DNA of 64,000 bases, taken from the NCBI GenBank assembly GCA_021151825.1, contig JAGKWQ010000015.1:61262-125261 (forward strand), written 5' to 3'. Position 1 is the first letter of the stretch. The number at the start of each line of letters is the position of its first letter. Shown here one piece after another: positions 16,616 through 25,852 of this stretch. The stretch is from Cellvibrionaceae bacterium (GTDB lineage Bacteria; Pseudomonadota; Gammaproteobacteria; Pseudomonadales; Cellvibrionaceae). A model generated the notes under the pieces. That model was not told the origin of the DNA, ran no database searches, and saw only the letters and a program-made list of their open reading frames with translations. Both the position numbers and the translations under genes were made by a program.

Positions 16616-18418
16616 ATGACCATCCGTATTCTTACTTCACAGGTAAAGACTGAAACCGATGTTGTATCGGTGCGTCAGCGCGCCAAACAAATTGCACAGC
16701 TCTGTGGTTTTGGAACACAAGACCAGGTGCGTATTGCCACGTCGGTATCCGAGCTTGCGCGCAATGTTTTTAATTATGCTGGCCAGGGGAAAATTAATTT
16801 TTCAATTGAAGGTGATACTCCCCCGCAAATTCTCACCATTCTTATTGAAGATAATGGTCCTGGTATCGCTAATCTGGAGCAAATTCTTTCCGGTAATTAC
16901 AAATCCCCCACAGGAATGGGGATGGGCATTATTGGCGCGCGCCGTTTAGCCGATCGCTTCAATATTAAAACCGGAACGAACGGCACTCGCATCACGCTAA
17001 AAAAAATATTTCCACGCCAGGCTCCGTTAATTACACCGGAATCCAGTAATCAGATTTTTTCACCACTAGCGAGCATGACGACGCAAATCAGCGTGGCGGA
17101 AATTATGCAGCAAAACCAGGAGCTGCTTTCTGCGCTCGCTGAATTAAAAGCGCGTCAGGATGACTTGTTACTGCTGACCCGTGAATTGGAAGATACCAAC
17201 CGTGGCATGGTTGCGCTCTATGCCGAGCTGGACGAAAAAGCCGGCCATTTGCGTCATGCAGATCAAATGAAGTCACGTTTTCTATCCAACATGAGTCACG
17301 AATTTCGAACTCCGCTCAGTTCCATTCGCGCACTGGCAAAGTTGTTGCTGGATCATGTAGATGGCGATCTCACGTTTGAGCAAGAAAAACAGGTTGCATA
17401 CATTTTACAGGCGGCCAGCGGGCTGAATGAATTGGTAAATGATTTGTTGGATATCGCCAAAATTGAAGCGGGTAAAGTGGATGTGCGTCCATCTGTAGTG
17501 GACGTCGAAAAAATGTTTAGCGCATTGCGGGGCATGTTGCGCCCGTTGCTGGTATCGGAATCGCTCACGCTAACGTTTGTAGAACCGGAGACACCGCTTG
17601 AATTATTTACCGATGAAGCCAAGCTTTCGCAAATTTTGCGCAACTTTATTTCCAATGCGCTGAAATTCACCGAGGCTGGCGACATTGTGGTGAAAGCGAT
17701 ATCGGTTCCGGAAAAAAATCAGGTGATATTTAGTGTGATCGATACTGGTGTTGGCATTCGCCAGGAAGATCTACAACTGATTTTTGAAGAGTTCAGCCAG
17801 ATAGAGCATCCGTTACAGCGGAAAGTAAAAGGGACTGGGCTGGGATTGCCGTTGTGCCGCAACCTGGCAAAACTGTTGCGTGGTGAAGTGGCTGTGGTTA
17901 GTGAATTGGGCGTTGGATCAACCTTCTCGGTAACACTGCCGATGACGATTAATATTCCCGGCGAAATGAATATTGAAATAATTCCGGCGCGTATCAAAAC
18001 CAATGATGTGCGCAAACCGGTGTTAATCATTGAGGATAATATTTCTGTCCATTTGCAATACGAAAAATTTTTGCACAACACCGAATTTCGTACCGTCGCC
18101 GCCAGAAATTTGCGTGAAGCTACCGAGCGTTGGACAGCAGAGCGACCAGCTGCGGTAATTCTGGATATTGTGTTGCAAGGTGAAGACAGCTGGTTATGGT
18201 TGGCGGAAATTAAAAATGACCCTACGCGCAGTGAGGTGCCGGTCATTATTGTTACTGAGGTCGAAGATAAACGGAAAGGATTATCCCTAGGCGCTGATGC
18301 CTATTACGTTAAACCCCTGTTCAAACAACAATTGTTATCGACCTTGCGTACTCTGGTCGGACAGCCGTCACTTGAGCTTTCGCACGAACACTTGTCTGGC
18401 ATTCAGGGTCAGATGTGA
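16616..18418 (+). CDS. RsbT-like ATPase fused to hybrid histidine kinase
   Basis: 600-residue fusion. Residues 1-135 are an RsbT-like GHKL domain (SELARNVFNYAG, EDNGPGI, GMGMGIIGARRL). A coiled coil (about 155-215) leads to HisKA with H228 in NMSHEFRTPLSS and a kinase ATPase domain (NFISNALKF, DTGVGI, GTGLGLPL). The C-terminus is a receiver (about 465-590) with D517. It lacks a membrane span and a classic sensor, so the stressosome, through the RsbT-like part, is the likely input. This would route stressosome state into a phosphorelay. The gene starts 12 nt after the preceding stop. Confidence 0.9.
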   Translation: MTIRILTSQVKTETDVVSVRQRAKQIAQLCGFGTQDQVRIATSVSELARNVFNYAGQGKINFSIEGDTPPQILTILIEDNGPGIANLEQILSGNYKSPTGMGMGIIGARRLADRFNIKTGTNGTRITLKKIFPRQAPLITPESSNQIFSPLASMTTQISVAEIMQQNQELLSALAELKARQDDLLLLTRELEDTNRGMVALYAELDEKAGHLRHADQMKSRFLSNMSHEFRTPLSSIRALAKLLLDHVDGDLTFEQEKQVAYILQAASGLNELVNDLLDIAKIEAGKVDVRPSVVDVEKMFSALRGMLRPLLVSESLTLTFVEPETPLELFTDEAKLSQILRNFISNALKFTEAGDIVVKAISVPEKNQVIFSVIDTGVGIRQEDLQLIFEEFSQIEHPLQRKVKGTGLGLPLCRNLAKLLRGEVAVVSELGVGSTFSVTLPMTINIPGEMNIEIIPARIKTNDVRKPVLIIEDNISVHLQYEKFLHNTEFRTVAARNLREATERWTAERPAAVILDIVLQGEDSWLWLAEIKNDPTRSEVPVIIVTEVEDKRKGLSLGADAYYVKPLFKQQLLSTLRTLVGQPSLELSHEHLSGIQGQM

Positions 18419-18469
18419 CAACGCGTTCGTAGCACTCGATCACAGGGAAATATTCTTGAGGAATGTTGT

Positions 18470-19996
18470 ATGCCGCTACGGCCCTATAAAGACGCGCTGA
18501 TTTTAAATGTTGATGATAGTGATGGCGCGCGCTACGCAAAATCACGCATTTTAATTCGCGCCGGTTTGCAAGTTATTGAAGCTTCCAACGGTGAAGATGC
18601 TCTTGCGAAGGCGCGTAGCGAATCACCAATACTGATTTTACTCGACGTAAAACTCCCGGATATTAATGGCTTTGAAGTCTGTCGCCGCTTGAAAGAGGAC
18701 CCGGCTACCCAGGCAATTTTAATATTACAAACTTCCGCATCGTTTATCGGCGCTGCCGATAAAATTCGCGCGCTGGATGGCGGCGCGGATAATTATCTGG
18801 TCGAACCCATTGAGCCCGACGAATTAATTGCCAACGTAAAAGCGTTATTGCGCTTGGGGCAAGTTGAGCGTGAGTTGCGCGAAGTGGATAAACGCAAGGA
18901 CGAATTTCTCGCAACGCTTGCCCATGAATTACGCAACCCGCTTGGCCCGATTCGCACGGCGCTGCAATTGTTGCGCCGGTTAGATCCCGATGTGCCACCT
19001 GCCCAGGAAAATGCGCGCAATACCATTCAGCGCCACACTGATCATCTCGTACGGTTGGTGGATGACCTACTGGATGTTGCACGTATTTCCCAAGGTAAAA
19101 TTTCGCTGCGGCATGAGGCAGTTAACTTGAATTCCGTCGTCAATAACGCTATCGAAACATCTACGCCGTTTATTGAAAACAAAAGGCATCGTCTGTCTGT
19201 GATTTTTCCGGACGAGTATGTAGAGGTTTGTGGCGATCAGGTTCGGTTGTCGCAAATCCTGGCAAACCTGTTGCTGAATGCGGCCAAATTTACACCGCCG
19301 GAGGGCGATATAGATTTATCGGTAACGGTGCAGGAGCCTAACGTTTATATTCGTGTTTCCGATAATGGCATTGGCATTGAACCTGACGCTGTGAATGCTA
19401 TTTTCGATTTGTTTTCCCAGAACGGGCATTTGCACGATCAGGTTCAGGATGGTTTGGGAATCGGATTGTCATTGGTGAAAACCCTGGTGGAACTCCATGG
19501 TGGCACTGTCAAAGCAATCAGCGAGGGTTTAGGTAAGGGCAGTACCTTTGAAATTGTGTTACCACTTATCGCGAGTGATACCAACGCTGTATGCCCGGAT
19601 GCCGCTGCGCGGAAGCAAAATACGCCTTCATCTCTGCAAGCTAAAAAAATCCTGATTGTTGATGACAATGCCGATGCCGCCGATATGTTGGCGGAGCTCC
19701 TCACGATTACGGGACATACTGTGCAAACTGCCTATACCGGCCAGCAGGCGATTGAGGTGACTACACAATTCGAGCCTGACATTATCTTTCTGGATATTGG
19801 TTTGCCGGATCTTAGTGGCTATGAGGTTGCGACCCGACTGCGCACATTGCCCAATGCACAGGCGTTTACACTTATCGCACTAACGGGTTACGGTCAGGAA
19901 CATGACCGACGGAATGCATTGGCGGCGGGTTTCGATGATCATTTCGCCAAACCGGTGGATTTTGAAAAGTTGGGTGCACTTGGGCTTTGTGTTTAG
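18470..19996 (+). CDS. Cytoplasmic hybrid histidine kinase REC-HisKA-HATPase-REC
   Basis: 508 residues: N-terminal receiver (1-125, D59), HisKA with H152 in LAHELRNP, HATPase (NLLLNAAKF, DNGIGI, GLGIGLSLVK) and a C-terminal receiver (about 385-508, D442). No membrane segment and no DNA-binding or GGDEF output. The leading receiver could accept phosphate from the preceding hybrid kinase, making a relay. The last receiver ends right after KPVDFEKLGALGLCV, slightly short of a full final helix, so a small C-terminal truncation is possible. It lies 51 nt after the preceding gene and ends the stressosome cluster. Confidence 0.9.
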   Translation: MPLRPYKDALILNVDDSDGARYAKSRILIRAGLQVIEASNGEDALAKARSESPILILLDVKLPDINGFEVCRRLKEDPATQAILILQTSASFIGAADKIRALDGGADNYLVEPIEPDELIANVKALLRLGQVERELREVDKRKDEFLATLAHELRNPLGPIRTALQLLRRLDPDVPPAQENARNTIQRHTDHLVRLVDDLLDVARISQGKISLRHEAVNLNSVVNNAIETSTPFIENKRHRLSVIFPDEYVEVCGDQVRLSQILANLLLNAAKFTPPEGDIDLSVTVQEPNVYIRVSDNGIGIEPDAVNAIFDLFSQNGHLHDQVQDGLGIGLSLVKTLVELHGGTVKAISEGLGKGSTFEIVLPLIASDTNAVCPDAAARKQNTPSSLQAKKILIVDDNADAADMLAELLTITGHTVQTAYTGQQAIEVTTQFEPDIIFLDIGLPDLSGYEVATRLRTLPNAQAFTLIALTGYGQEHDRRNALAAGFDDHFAKPVDFEKLGALGLCV

Positions 19997-20088
19997 CGTT
20001 TTATCCTGCTGTAACCCGCTTTTTGTTGCATTACTAGCGTTTTTCTGCTGCTTTACCCCGAATTTCCCCCGCACATTCTGGATTCGCC

Positions 20089-20117
20089 TTGCATCGCCAC
20101 ACCCGAATCCGTACAAT
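20089..20117 (+). promoter_or_regulatory. Sigma70 promoter of rpsF operon
   Basis: TTGCAT (20089-20094), a 17-nt spacer, and TACAAT (20112-20117), about 105 nt before the rpsF start. The leader of roughly 100 nt may hold an autoregulatory fold for S6:S18, but I could not confirm the motif. Confidence 0.65.
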
Positions 20118-20223
20118 TCCGCACCCCAAACTGGCCGGGGGTATGAGATGTGCGAGCATTCGAAAACCGGCTACTCCTTGTCTCACAGCAATCGCTGGAG
20201 ACTTTAACCCGTAAGGAGCTTAC

Positions 20224-20661
20224 ATGCGTCATTACGAAATCGTGTTCCTGGTTCACCCGGACCAAAGCGAACAAGTACCTGCAATGGTAGAGCGTTACAC
20301 CTCTGCTATCAAAAACGACGGTGGTTCAGTTCACCGTTTGGAAGACTGGGGCCGTCGTCAATTGGCCTACTCAATCAACAAAGTACACAAAGCTCACTAT
20401 GTTCTGTTGAACGTAGAATGCTCTGATGCTGTGTTGGAAGAGTTGACTACCAACTTCCGTTACAACGATGCCATTCTGCGCAGCCTGGTTCTGCGTGAAG
20501 ATGCTGCGATCACTGAAGAATCTTTCATCCTCAAAGCCGAGAAAGAAGGCCGTGAGCGTAAAGCACGTCCACCTCGCGCTGAGCGTCGTGATGATGCAGA
20601 AGACCTGTCTGATGAAGACGGTGTTGATGCTGAAGACTTTGAAGAAGAGCAGGGGGTATAA
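20224..20661 (+). CDS. rpsF: 30S ribosomal protein S6
   Basis: Small-subunit platform protein that pairs with S18. It begins MRHYEIVFLVHPDQSEQV and shows the family motifs RLEDWGRRQLAY and the C-terminal acidic tail (DEDGVDAEDFEEEQ) typical of gammaproteobacterial S6, 145 residues. An AAGGAG site precedes the start. First gene of rpsF-rpsR-rplI; priB is absent between rpsF and rpsR, unlike in Escherichia coli. Confidence 0.97.
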   Translation: MRHYEIVFLVHPDQSEQVPAMVERYTSAIKNDGGSVHRLEDWGRRQLAYSINKVHKAHYVLLNVECSDAVLEELTTNFRYNDAILRSLVLREDAAITEESFILKAEKEGRERKARPPRAERRDDAEDLSDEDGVDAEDFEEEQGV

Positions 20662-20663
20662 CC

Positions 20664-20891
20664 ATGGCACGTTTTTTCCGTCGTCGTAAATTCTGCCGTT
20701 TTACCGCTGAAGGCACCAAGCGCATCGATTATAAAGATGTTGAAACCCTGAAAGCCTACATCACTGAAACTGGCAAAATCGTTCCAAGCCGTATCACTGG
20801 CACCAAAGCAAAATACCAACGTCAGTTGGCATCTGCTATCAAACGTGCTCGTTACCTGGCTTTGATTCCATACACTGACAGCCACGAGTAA
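20664..20891 (+). CDS. rpsR: 30S ribosomal protein S18
   Basis: 75 residues with the signature KFCRFTAEG, IDYKDVETLKAYI and KIVPSRITGTKAKYQRQL. It binds S6 in the 30S platform. It starts 2 nt after the rpsF stop, consistent with coupled translation. Confidence 0.98.
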   Translation: MARFFRRRKFCRFTAEGTKRIDYKDVETLKAYITETGKIVPSRITGTKAKYQRQLASAIKRARYLALIPYTDSHE

Positions 20892-20903
20892 GGGGTAATA
20901 GAG

Positions 20904-21350
20904 ATGGAAGTTATTCTGCTCGATAAAGTAGGCCGTTTAGGCGCTATTGGTGACAAAGTTACCGTTAAGTCTGGCTATGGTCGTAACTACCTGTTGCCAC
21001 AAGGCAAAGCGGTTGCTGCTACTGCTAAAAACATCGCTGACTTCGAAGCGCGTCGCGCTGAGTTGGAAGCGGCTGCTGCTGGCAAAATTGCTGAAGCAAC
21101 TGCTCGTGCCGAGAAGCTTGCAGAGCTGAATGTGACCATCGCTGCCAATGCTGGCGACGAAGGCCGTCTGTTCGGTTCTATCGGTACTCGCGACATCGCT
21201 GATGCAATCACTGCAGCTGGCGTTGCGGTTAGCAAATCAGAAGTTCGCTTGCCACAAGGCGTGATCCGTGAAATCGGTCAATACGAGATCGATGTTCAGT
21301 TGCACTCCGAAGTGATTCAAGCGGTTAAATTGGCAGTTGTTGCTGAGTAA
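20904..21350 (+). CDS. rplI: 50S ribosomal protein L9
   Basis: 148 residues, full length. The N-terminal domain MEVILLDKVGRLGAIGDKV with GYGRNYLLPQGKA binds 23S rRNA; a long connecting helix leads to the C-terminal domain. Third gene of the ribosomal operon, followed by a strong terminator. Confidence 0.98.
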   Translation: MEVILLDKVGRLGAIGDKVTVKSGYGRNYLLPQGKAVAATAKNIADFEARRAELEAAAAGKIAEATARAEKLAELNVTIAANAGDEGRLFGSIGTRDIADAITAAGVAVSKSEVRLPQGVIREIGQYEIDVQLHSEVIQAVKLAVVAE

Positions 21351-21404
21351 TTCGTTACTGGTGATGATTGCTGTGCGCGTTGGCATTAGCTGACAAGCAC
21401 GACG

Positions 21405-21457
21405 AAATCGGGCACTATCGATAACCTTCCGGGTTGTAGATGTGCCCGATTTTTTTG
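21405..21457 (+). terminator. Intrinsic terminator of rpsF-rpsR-rplI
   Basis: AATCGGGCAC (21406-21415) pairs with GTGCCCGATT (21442-21451), followed by a T-run. The 26-nt loop is large but the stem is perfect. Confidence 0.85.
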
Positions 21458-21519
21458 CCCTCAATTTGATAGCGTTCGATCGATAACTTTTTATTTATAA
21501 GTCAATAAGTAAACGAATT

Positions 21520-22926
21520 ATGCCCAATACTGCCTACGAAACCTCCAGCTTCGAGAGTCGCCTGGCCGATGAATTATCCGGTAACTCAGCGCTGCCTCAC
21601 TCGATAGAAGCCGAGCAATCGGTGTTGGGTGGTTTGATGCTGGAAAATGGCCGCCTGGATGCGGTATTGGAAGTGGTTTCGGAAAGCGACTTTTTCCGCG
21701 AAGATCATCGTGTCATTTTCCGCATGATGCTCAATCTGCAGGAAGCTGGTCAGCCGCTGGATGTTATTACTCTTTCCGAAGAGTTGCACAAGCATGAAGA
21801 GCTGGAGCGTGTAGGCGGTTTGGGCTATCTGGTCGAAATGGCCAACAACACGCCAAGTGCAGCCAACATTGCGGCCTACGCCAAAATCGTGCGCGAGCGT
21901 TCAACTTTGCGCCAACTGATTGCAGCGGCACAAGATATCAGCAAATCCAGTATGAATCCGGCGGGCCTGGATTCGGATGATCTGTTGCAGCTCGCCGAAA
22001 AACGCGTCGCCGAAATTGCGGAAGATCGCCCCAAAGAAGGTGGTTTGGTCGGCGTTAACGAGTTGCTCAAGCAAACCGTTCAGCGCATCGATGAGTTATT
22101 TCGCTCCGGCAGTGATATCACCGGTGTCCCTTCCGGCATTAACGATCTGGATCAGCGCACTTCCGGTTGGCAACCCGGTGAACTCATCATTCTCGCTGCA
22201 CGTCCGTCGATGGGTAAAACTGCGCTGGCGCTGAATTTTGTGGAAGGCGCTTTGTTTAACCAGCCGCGTCCGGTGGTTATCTTCAGTATGGAAATGCCGT
22301 CCTCCGCGCTCATCATGCGTATGATGTCGTCTATTGGTCGTATCGATCAGGGCAAAATGCGTAACGGCAAATTGACTGAAGAGGATTGGCCCAAGCTATC
22401 ATCGGCCGTTGCCAAGATGAAAGACAAGCTGCTGTTTATCGACGATACCGGCGGTTTGAATCCGCAAGAAATGCGCGCTCGCATTCGTCGGATCGCCCGC
22501 GAACATGGCAACCCCGGTATGATCATGGTCGACTATTTACAGCTGATGACGGTTGCCGGTGGAGGCGAAGGTCGTACCCAGGAAATTTCTGAAATTTCGC
22601 GCTCGTTGAAAGGTATGGCCAAAGAATTTGAATGTCCGATGATCGCACTCTCCCAGTTAAACCGTGGAGTTGAACAGCGCCCCAATAAGCGCCCCATGAA
22701 CTCGGACTTGCGGGAATCGGGTGCGATTGAGCAGGACGCCGACGTGATCCTGTTTATCTACCGCGACGAGTATTACCACGAAGACAGCCCTGATAAAGGC
22801 ATTGCCGAGTTGATTATCGGCAAGCAACGTAACGGTGAAATTGGTACTAGTCGTGCTGCTTTCGTGGGTAAATATACCCGCTTCGATAACCTTGCTCCTG
22901 AATATTTCCAGAATGATAGCTACTGA
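21520..22926 (+). CDS. dnaB: Replicative DNA helicase DnaB
   Basis: Hexameric 5'-3' helicase of the replication fork. 468 residues: N-terminal domain with PHSIEAEQSVLGGLM, linker, then a RecA-fold ATPase with Walker A ARPSMGKTALAL, MIMVDYLQLM (Walker B) and the conserved LSQLNRGVEQRPNKRP. The ribosomal-L9-dnaB order is the standard gammaproteobacterial arrangement. No intein or insertion is seen. Confidence 0.98.
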   Translation: MPNTAYETSSFESRLADELSGNSALPHSIEAEQSVLGGLMLENGRLDAVLEVVSESDFFREDHRVIFRMMLNLQEAGQPLDVITLSEELHKHEELERVGGLGYLVEMANNTPSAANIAAYAKIVRERSTLRQLIAAAQDISKSSMNPAGLDSDDLLQLAEKRVAEIAEDRPKEGGLVGVNELLKQTVQRIDELFRSGSDITGVPSGINDLDQRTSGWQPGELIILAARPSMGKTALALNFVEGALFNQPRPVVIFSMEMPSSALIMRMMSSIGRIDQGKMRNGKLTEEDWPKLSSAVAKMKDKLLFIDDTGGLNPQEMRARIRRIAREHGNPGMIMVDYLQLMTVAGGGEGRTQEISEISRSLKGMAKEFECPMIALSQLNRGVEQRPNKRPMNSDLRESGAIEQDADVILFIYRDEYYHEDSPDKGIAELIIGKQRNGEIGTSRAAFVGKYTRFDNLAPEYFQNDSY

Positions 22927-23053
22927 TCTGTAGCTGTTTATTTTCTATCAGAGTTTATTTATCTGGGTGGCTGCTCTATGTATCAGAGGGCGCCTGAATA
23001 ATAATCCATCAGCTACAGCGGAAAAAATTAAAAGATAAACAAGGATCTATAAA

Positions 23054-25636
23054 ATGAAAATACAAAAAAAATGGCCACTTTTTCTCAGTGTTCTCGTTCT
23101 TTCTGCCTGTGGAGGTGGTGGCGGATCATCAACCCCAAAAAACAATCAACCACCTACGGCCAGTATCTCCGGCCCATCACAAATGGAATCCGGCGCAACT
23201 ATCTCTCTATCAGCGATAGCATCCGATTCGGATGGTTCAATTACGAGTTATAGCTGGGCAACAGACTCAGGTACAGTGGTAACTCTCGGCGATAATAAAT
23301 CCGCGACTCTCTCTGTAACATCGGCAAATGTCAGCGTGGACACCACGGTTAAATTAATCCTCACAGTTACTGATAACCAAGGCGCGTCAACCCAAGCCAA
23401 CCTGCAGGTAAAAATCGCAGCGAAAAAGACATCGCTGGCGATTAGCGGTTTGGTAATTGATGCAGTGGTGCCGAATGCAAATGTCACCGCGACTGTTCGC
23501 GATCTCACGTTTACCACTACCGCAGATGTTAATGGAAAATACACACTTAACCTGAGTGTGGATGATGCACACCTGAATGATTTGGTGTTGATTACGGCAG
23601 ATGGTGGTTTGGGCAAACCGACCTTGAAATTAGTATCGCAGTTGCCATCTATGCAAACCTTGTTAGTACAAGCCGGCAGTGACAAACAACTGGATGCGAA
23701 CGAAAATTTTTCCGTTCATGTCACCAATGTTACGACAGCAGAATATGCATTAATGGTAAAGCGCTGGAATTATTATGGTGTTCCGTTTCTAAGCGTCAAC
23801 AGCGATTTGCAGTTGAAAAACTTCTCGGGGAGTGTTGGGGAGAACGAGAAGTACCGGCTGGCAGCGCTGATCAAAATAGTTAGTGACATGGGTGGCAGCT
23901 TACCCACTGGCGCCAAAACCACGCTGGATTTGGTGTTGGATAAAGACCTTACAAATGAGTTGCAAACTAGTATTAACAACGCAACTCCCGAATTGATTGG
24001 TCAGGTAATGGAGACGATTAAAAATGATGCCTCCGTAAACCCCGGCAGCTTGGGCTATGACGGCACCTATATTTTATTCAGAGGTGCCGGTGATACCGAT
24101 TGGGTGCTGACTTTTAATAACGATAATAAAGGTGAAGCGAAAACTCGTTTTGGTGCGCAAAGTTTTATCTGGACTCAGGGCGTTGACAAACTGGATATAC
24201 ACTTTGATAAACCTATAGATCTAAAGCAGATGGATTGGCTTGGTAGTTGGTTTGCTGAGTCTATCGAGGTTTATATTGGCGAGCAGTATGGCAGTACAAT
24301 GCTTGGCAACATGATAATGCATAAAGTGCTCCTGGATGGTGAAGGAAAAATCCAGCGTAGTTTTTCTGAGTACAAGTCTGTGCAGCTTGCGTCTGTCGCG
24401 AAAGGATTGAGCCTGGAAAAAGAGAAGCTGATTGGCGAGTGGATTCAAGGCACCGACGGTAGCGCGAGCCTATTCAAACTCAATAGCGATGGCAGTGTAA
24501 ATTTGAGCCATCTTGATGGCACTGATACGCAAGCTGGTTTGACCTGGACCCTTGGCAGCAACGGTTTTACCGTTTTTCGCGATGGCAAAAAATTAACAGA
24601 TTATTATGTGTTAAACGATCTGGGTATTGGATACGGCTTCGTCGCTATCAACTGGTCGCCGTCAAGCTCAGATGAGGTTTTTGCCTATGCCTGGAATGGT
24701 AAATTAATTAGGCAACAGCAATTGTCGGTAACCAAGGCCGATTTGCGAGGAACCTACGTAGGAACTACTGGCAGAATTTATACCTTGGCCAATGACGATA
24801 TTATTGAAGGATTGTCTAGTCGTATATCGCCCTGGAATTATTCAAGCGCAGATAGCTCGTGGACAACTTATATCTACCAGGATAATAATTCTGCCTGGTT
24901 AGGTTATTGTGACCAGGTTGCTAATAAGTCGTGCAAGGTTTTTCGCAAAACGGTTGTTAAAGTATTGGCCAGCGCGAATGATAGTTACAATCTGCTAAAT
25001 ACAATAACGGAATATGGCTCTAATGGTGAAAAATCCTATTCGTATTCGTTTCTTGAAACCTGGAACAGAATTCCGTCCCCCAGTTATTTTGATTATTGGT
25101 TTGATATGTCTATGTATAGAAGGGAGTTTTTCCAGCAGACAGCGGATGGTGTCAAAGTCTGGCATTTTGTTAGTGGCTATATGGAAATTAACGATAGAAG
25201 CGATGATAGTTTCCCGCAAGCTTCTATCCCAACAACAATTGCAAAAGGTAAGCTGCTTTACACGCGAGACGGCGTGGCAAAAGCACTTGAGCTGATTTCT
25301 GTTTCGGACGAGGGTATTGTTGTTTGCGAATATAACGCTGGCGCCAGTTGCACTAAAGGATCGGAAATTGCCCTGAGTAATAGAACGCCTGCGGCAATTA
25401 GCTACAAGGTATCTGTTGGTGGTTCGGTGGAATATGATAGTAGGTATGTGGGCAATTCCGACCCAATGACGCTTTTTGGTAACGTCGCGATATTTACTAT
25501 AGTGCCGGATCAGGGCTACACCATCGAGAGCGTGACGGGTTGTGGTGGCAAGCTGAATGGCTCTATCTATACAACGGCATCTGTAAAAGATAAGTGCACA
25601 ATTACTGCAAACTTTGTTAAGACATCAGTTCAGTAA
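23054..25636 (+). CDS. Large outer-membrane-type lipoprotein with PKD domain
   Basis: 860 residues. The signal peptide ends in a lipobox LSAC followed by a Gly/Ser-rich stretch, so the mature protein is probably lipid-anchored. Residues about 33-120 form a PKD/Ig-like domain (SGPSQMESGATISLSAIASDSDG), then a carboxypeptidase-regulatory-like module (SGLVIDAVVPNANVTA...DVNGKYTL, about 130-190). The remaining 650 residues are of unknown fold and rich in Trp, Tyr and Asp; the last 90 residues resemble a small bacterial repeat domain with a Cys pair (VTGCGGKLNG...KDKCTITANF). Probably surface-exposed; substrate or partner unknown. It is monocistronic, with its own terminator. Confidence 0.8.
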   Translation: MKIQKKWPLFLSVLVLSACGGGGGSSTPKNNQPPTASISGPSQMESGATISLSAIASDSDGSITSYSWATDSGTVVTLGDNKSATLSVTSANVSVDTTVKLILTVTDNQGASTQANLQVKIAAKKTSLAISGLVIDAVVPNANVTATVRDLTFTTTADVNGKYTLNLSVDDAHLNDLVLITADGGLGKPTLKLVSQLPSMQTLLVQAGSDKQLDANENFSVHVTNVTTAEYALMVKRWNYYGVPFLSVNSDLQLKNFSGSVGENEKYRLAALIKIVSDMGGSLPTGAKTTLDLVLDKDLTNELQTSINNATPELIGQVMETIKNDASVNPGSLGYDGTYILFRGAGDTDWVLTFNNDNKGEAKTRFGAQSFIWTQGVDKLDIHFDKPIDLKQMDWLGSWFAESIEVYIGEQYGSTMLGNMIMHKVLLDGEGKIQRSFSEYKSVQLASVAKGLSLEKEKLIGEWIQGTDGSASLFKLNSDGSVNLSHLDGTDTQAGLTWTLGSNGFTVFRDGKKLTDYYVLNDLGIGYGFVAINWSPSSSDEVFAYAWNGKLIRQQQLSVTKADLRGTYVGTTGRIYTLANDDIIEGLSSRISPWNYSSADSSWTTYIYQDNNSAWLGYCDQVANKSCKVFRKTVVKVLASANDSYNLLNTITEYGSNGEKSYSYSFLETWNRIPSPSYFDYWFDMSMYRREFFQQTADGVKVWHFVSGYMEINDRSDDSFPQASIPTTIAKGKLLYTRDGVAKALELISVSDEGIVVCEYNAGASCTKGSEIALSNRTPAAISYKVSVGGSVEYDSRYVGNSDPMTLFGNVAIFTIVPDQGYTIESVTGCGGKLNGSIYTTASVKDKCTITANFVKTSVQ

Positions 25637-25652
25637 TGATGTGAGATAAATT

Positions 25653-25682
25653 AAACAGGGCGCTTCGGCGCCCTGTTTGTTG
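25653..25682 (+). terminator. Intrinsic terminator of the lipoprotein gene
   Basis: AAACAGGGCG (25653-25662) pairs with CGCCCTGTTT (25669-25678) around a CTTCGG loop, with T residues following. It lies 16 nt past the stop codon. Confidence 0.85.
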
Positions 25683-25852
25683 GTGGAGTACCTATCTTTT
25701 ATATTGAGGGGCTATGTATATTGAAAGCATTAGCTTCTCTTTGCTGAAAAAATGTGGCCCTCGGTAAGCTTGAGTGGATAATCTTACGCCTGAGTATTTC
25801 CAGCTGGATCAGTTTTATTTCTATCAATGGTTATCCCCAGTGAGTTTCCCCG

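Noticed and set aside
20117..20223. A possible S6:S18 autoregulatory RNA in the rpsF leader
   Set aside because: The leader contains CCGG and a few short pairings, but I could not fit the known motif with confidence.
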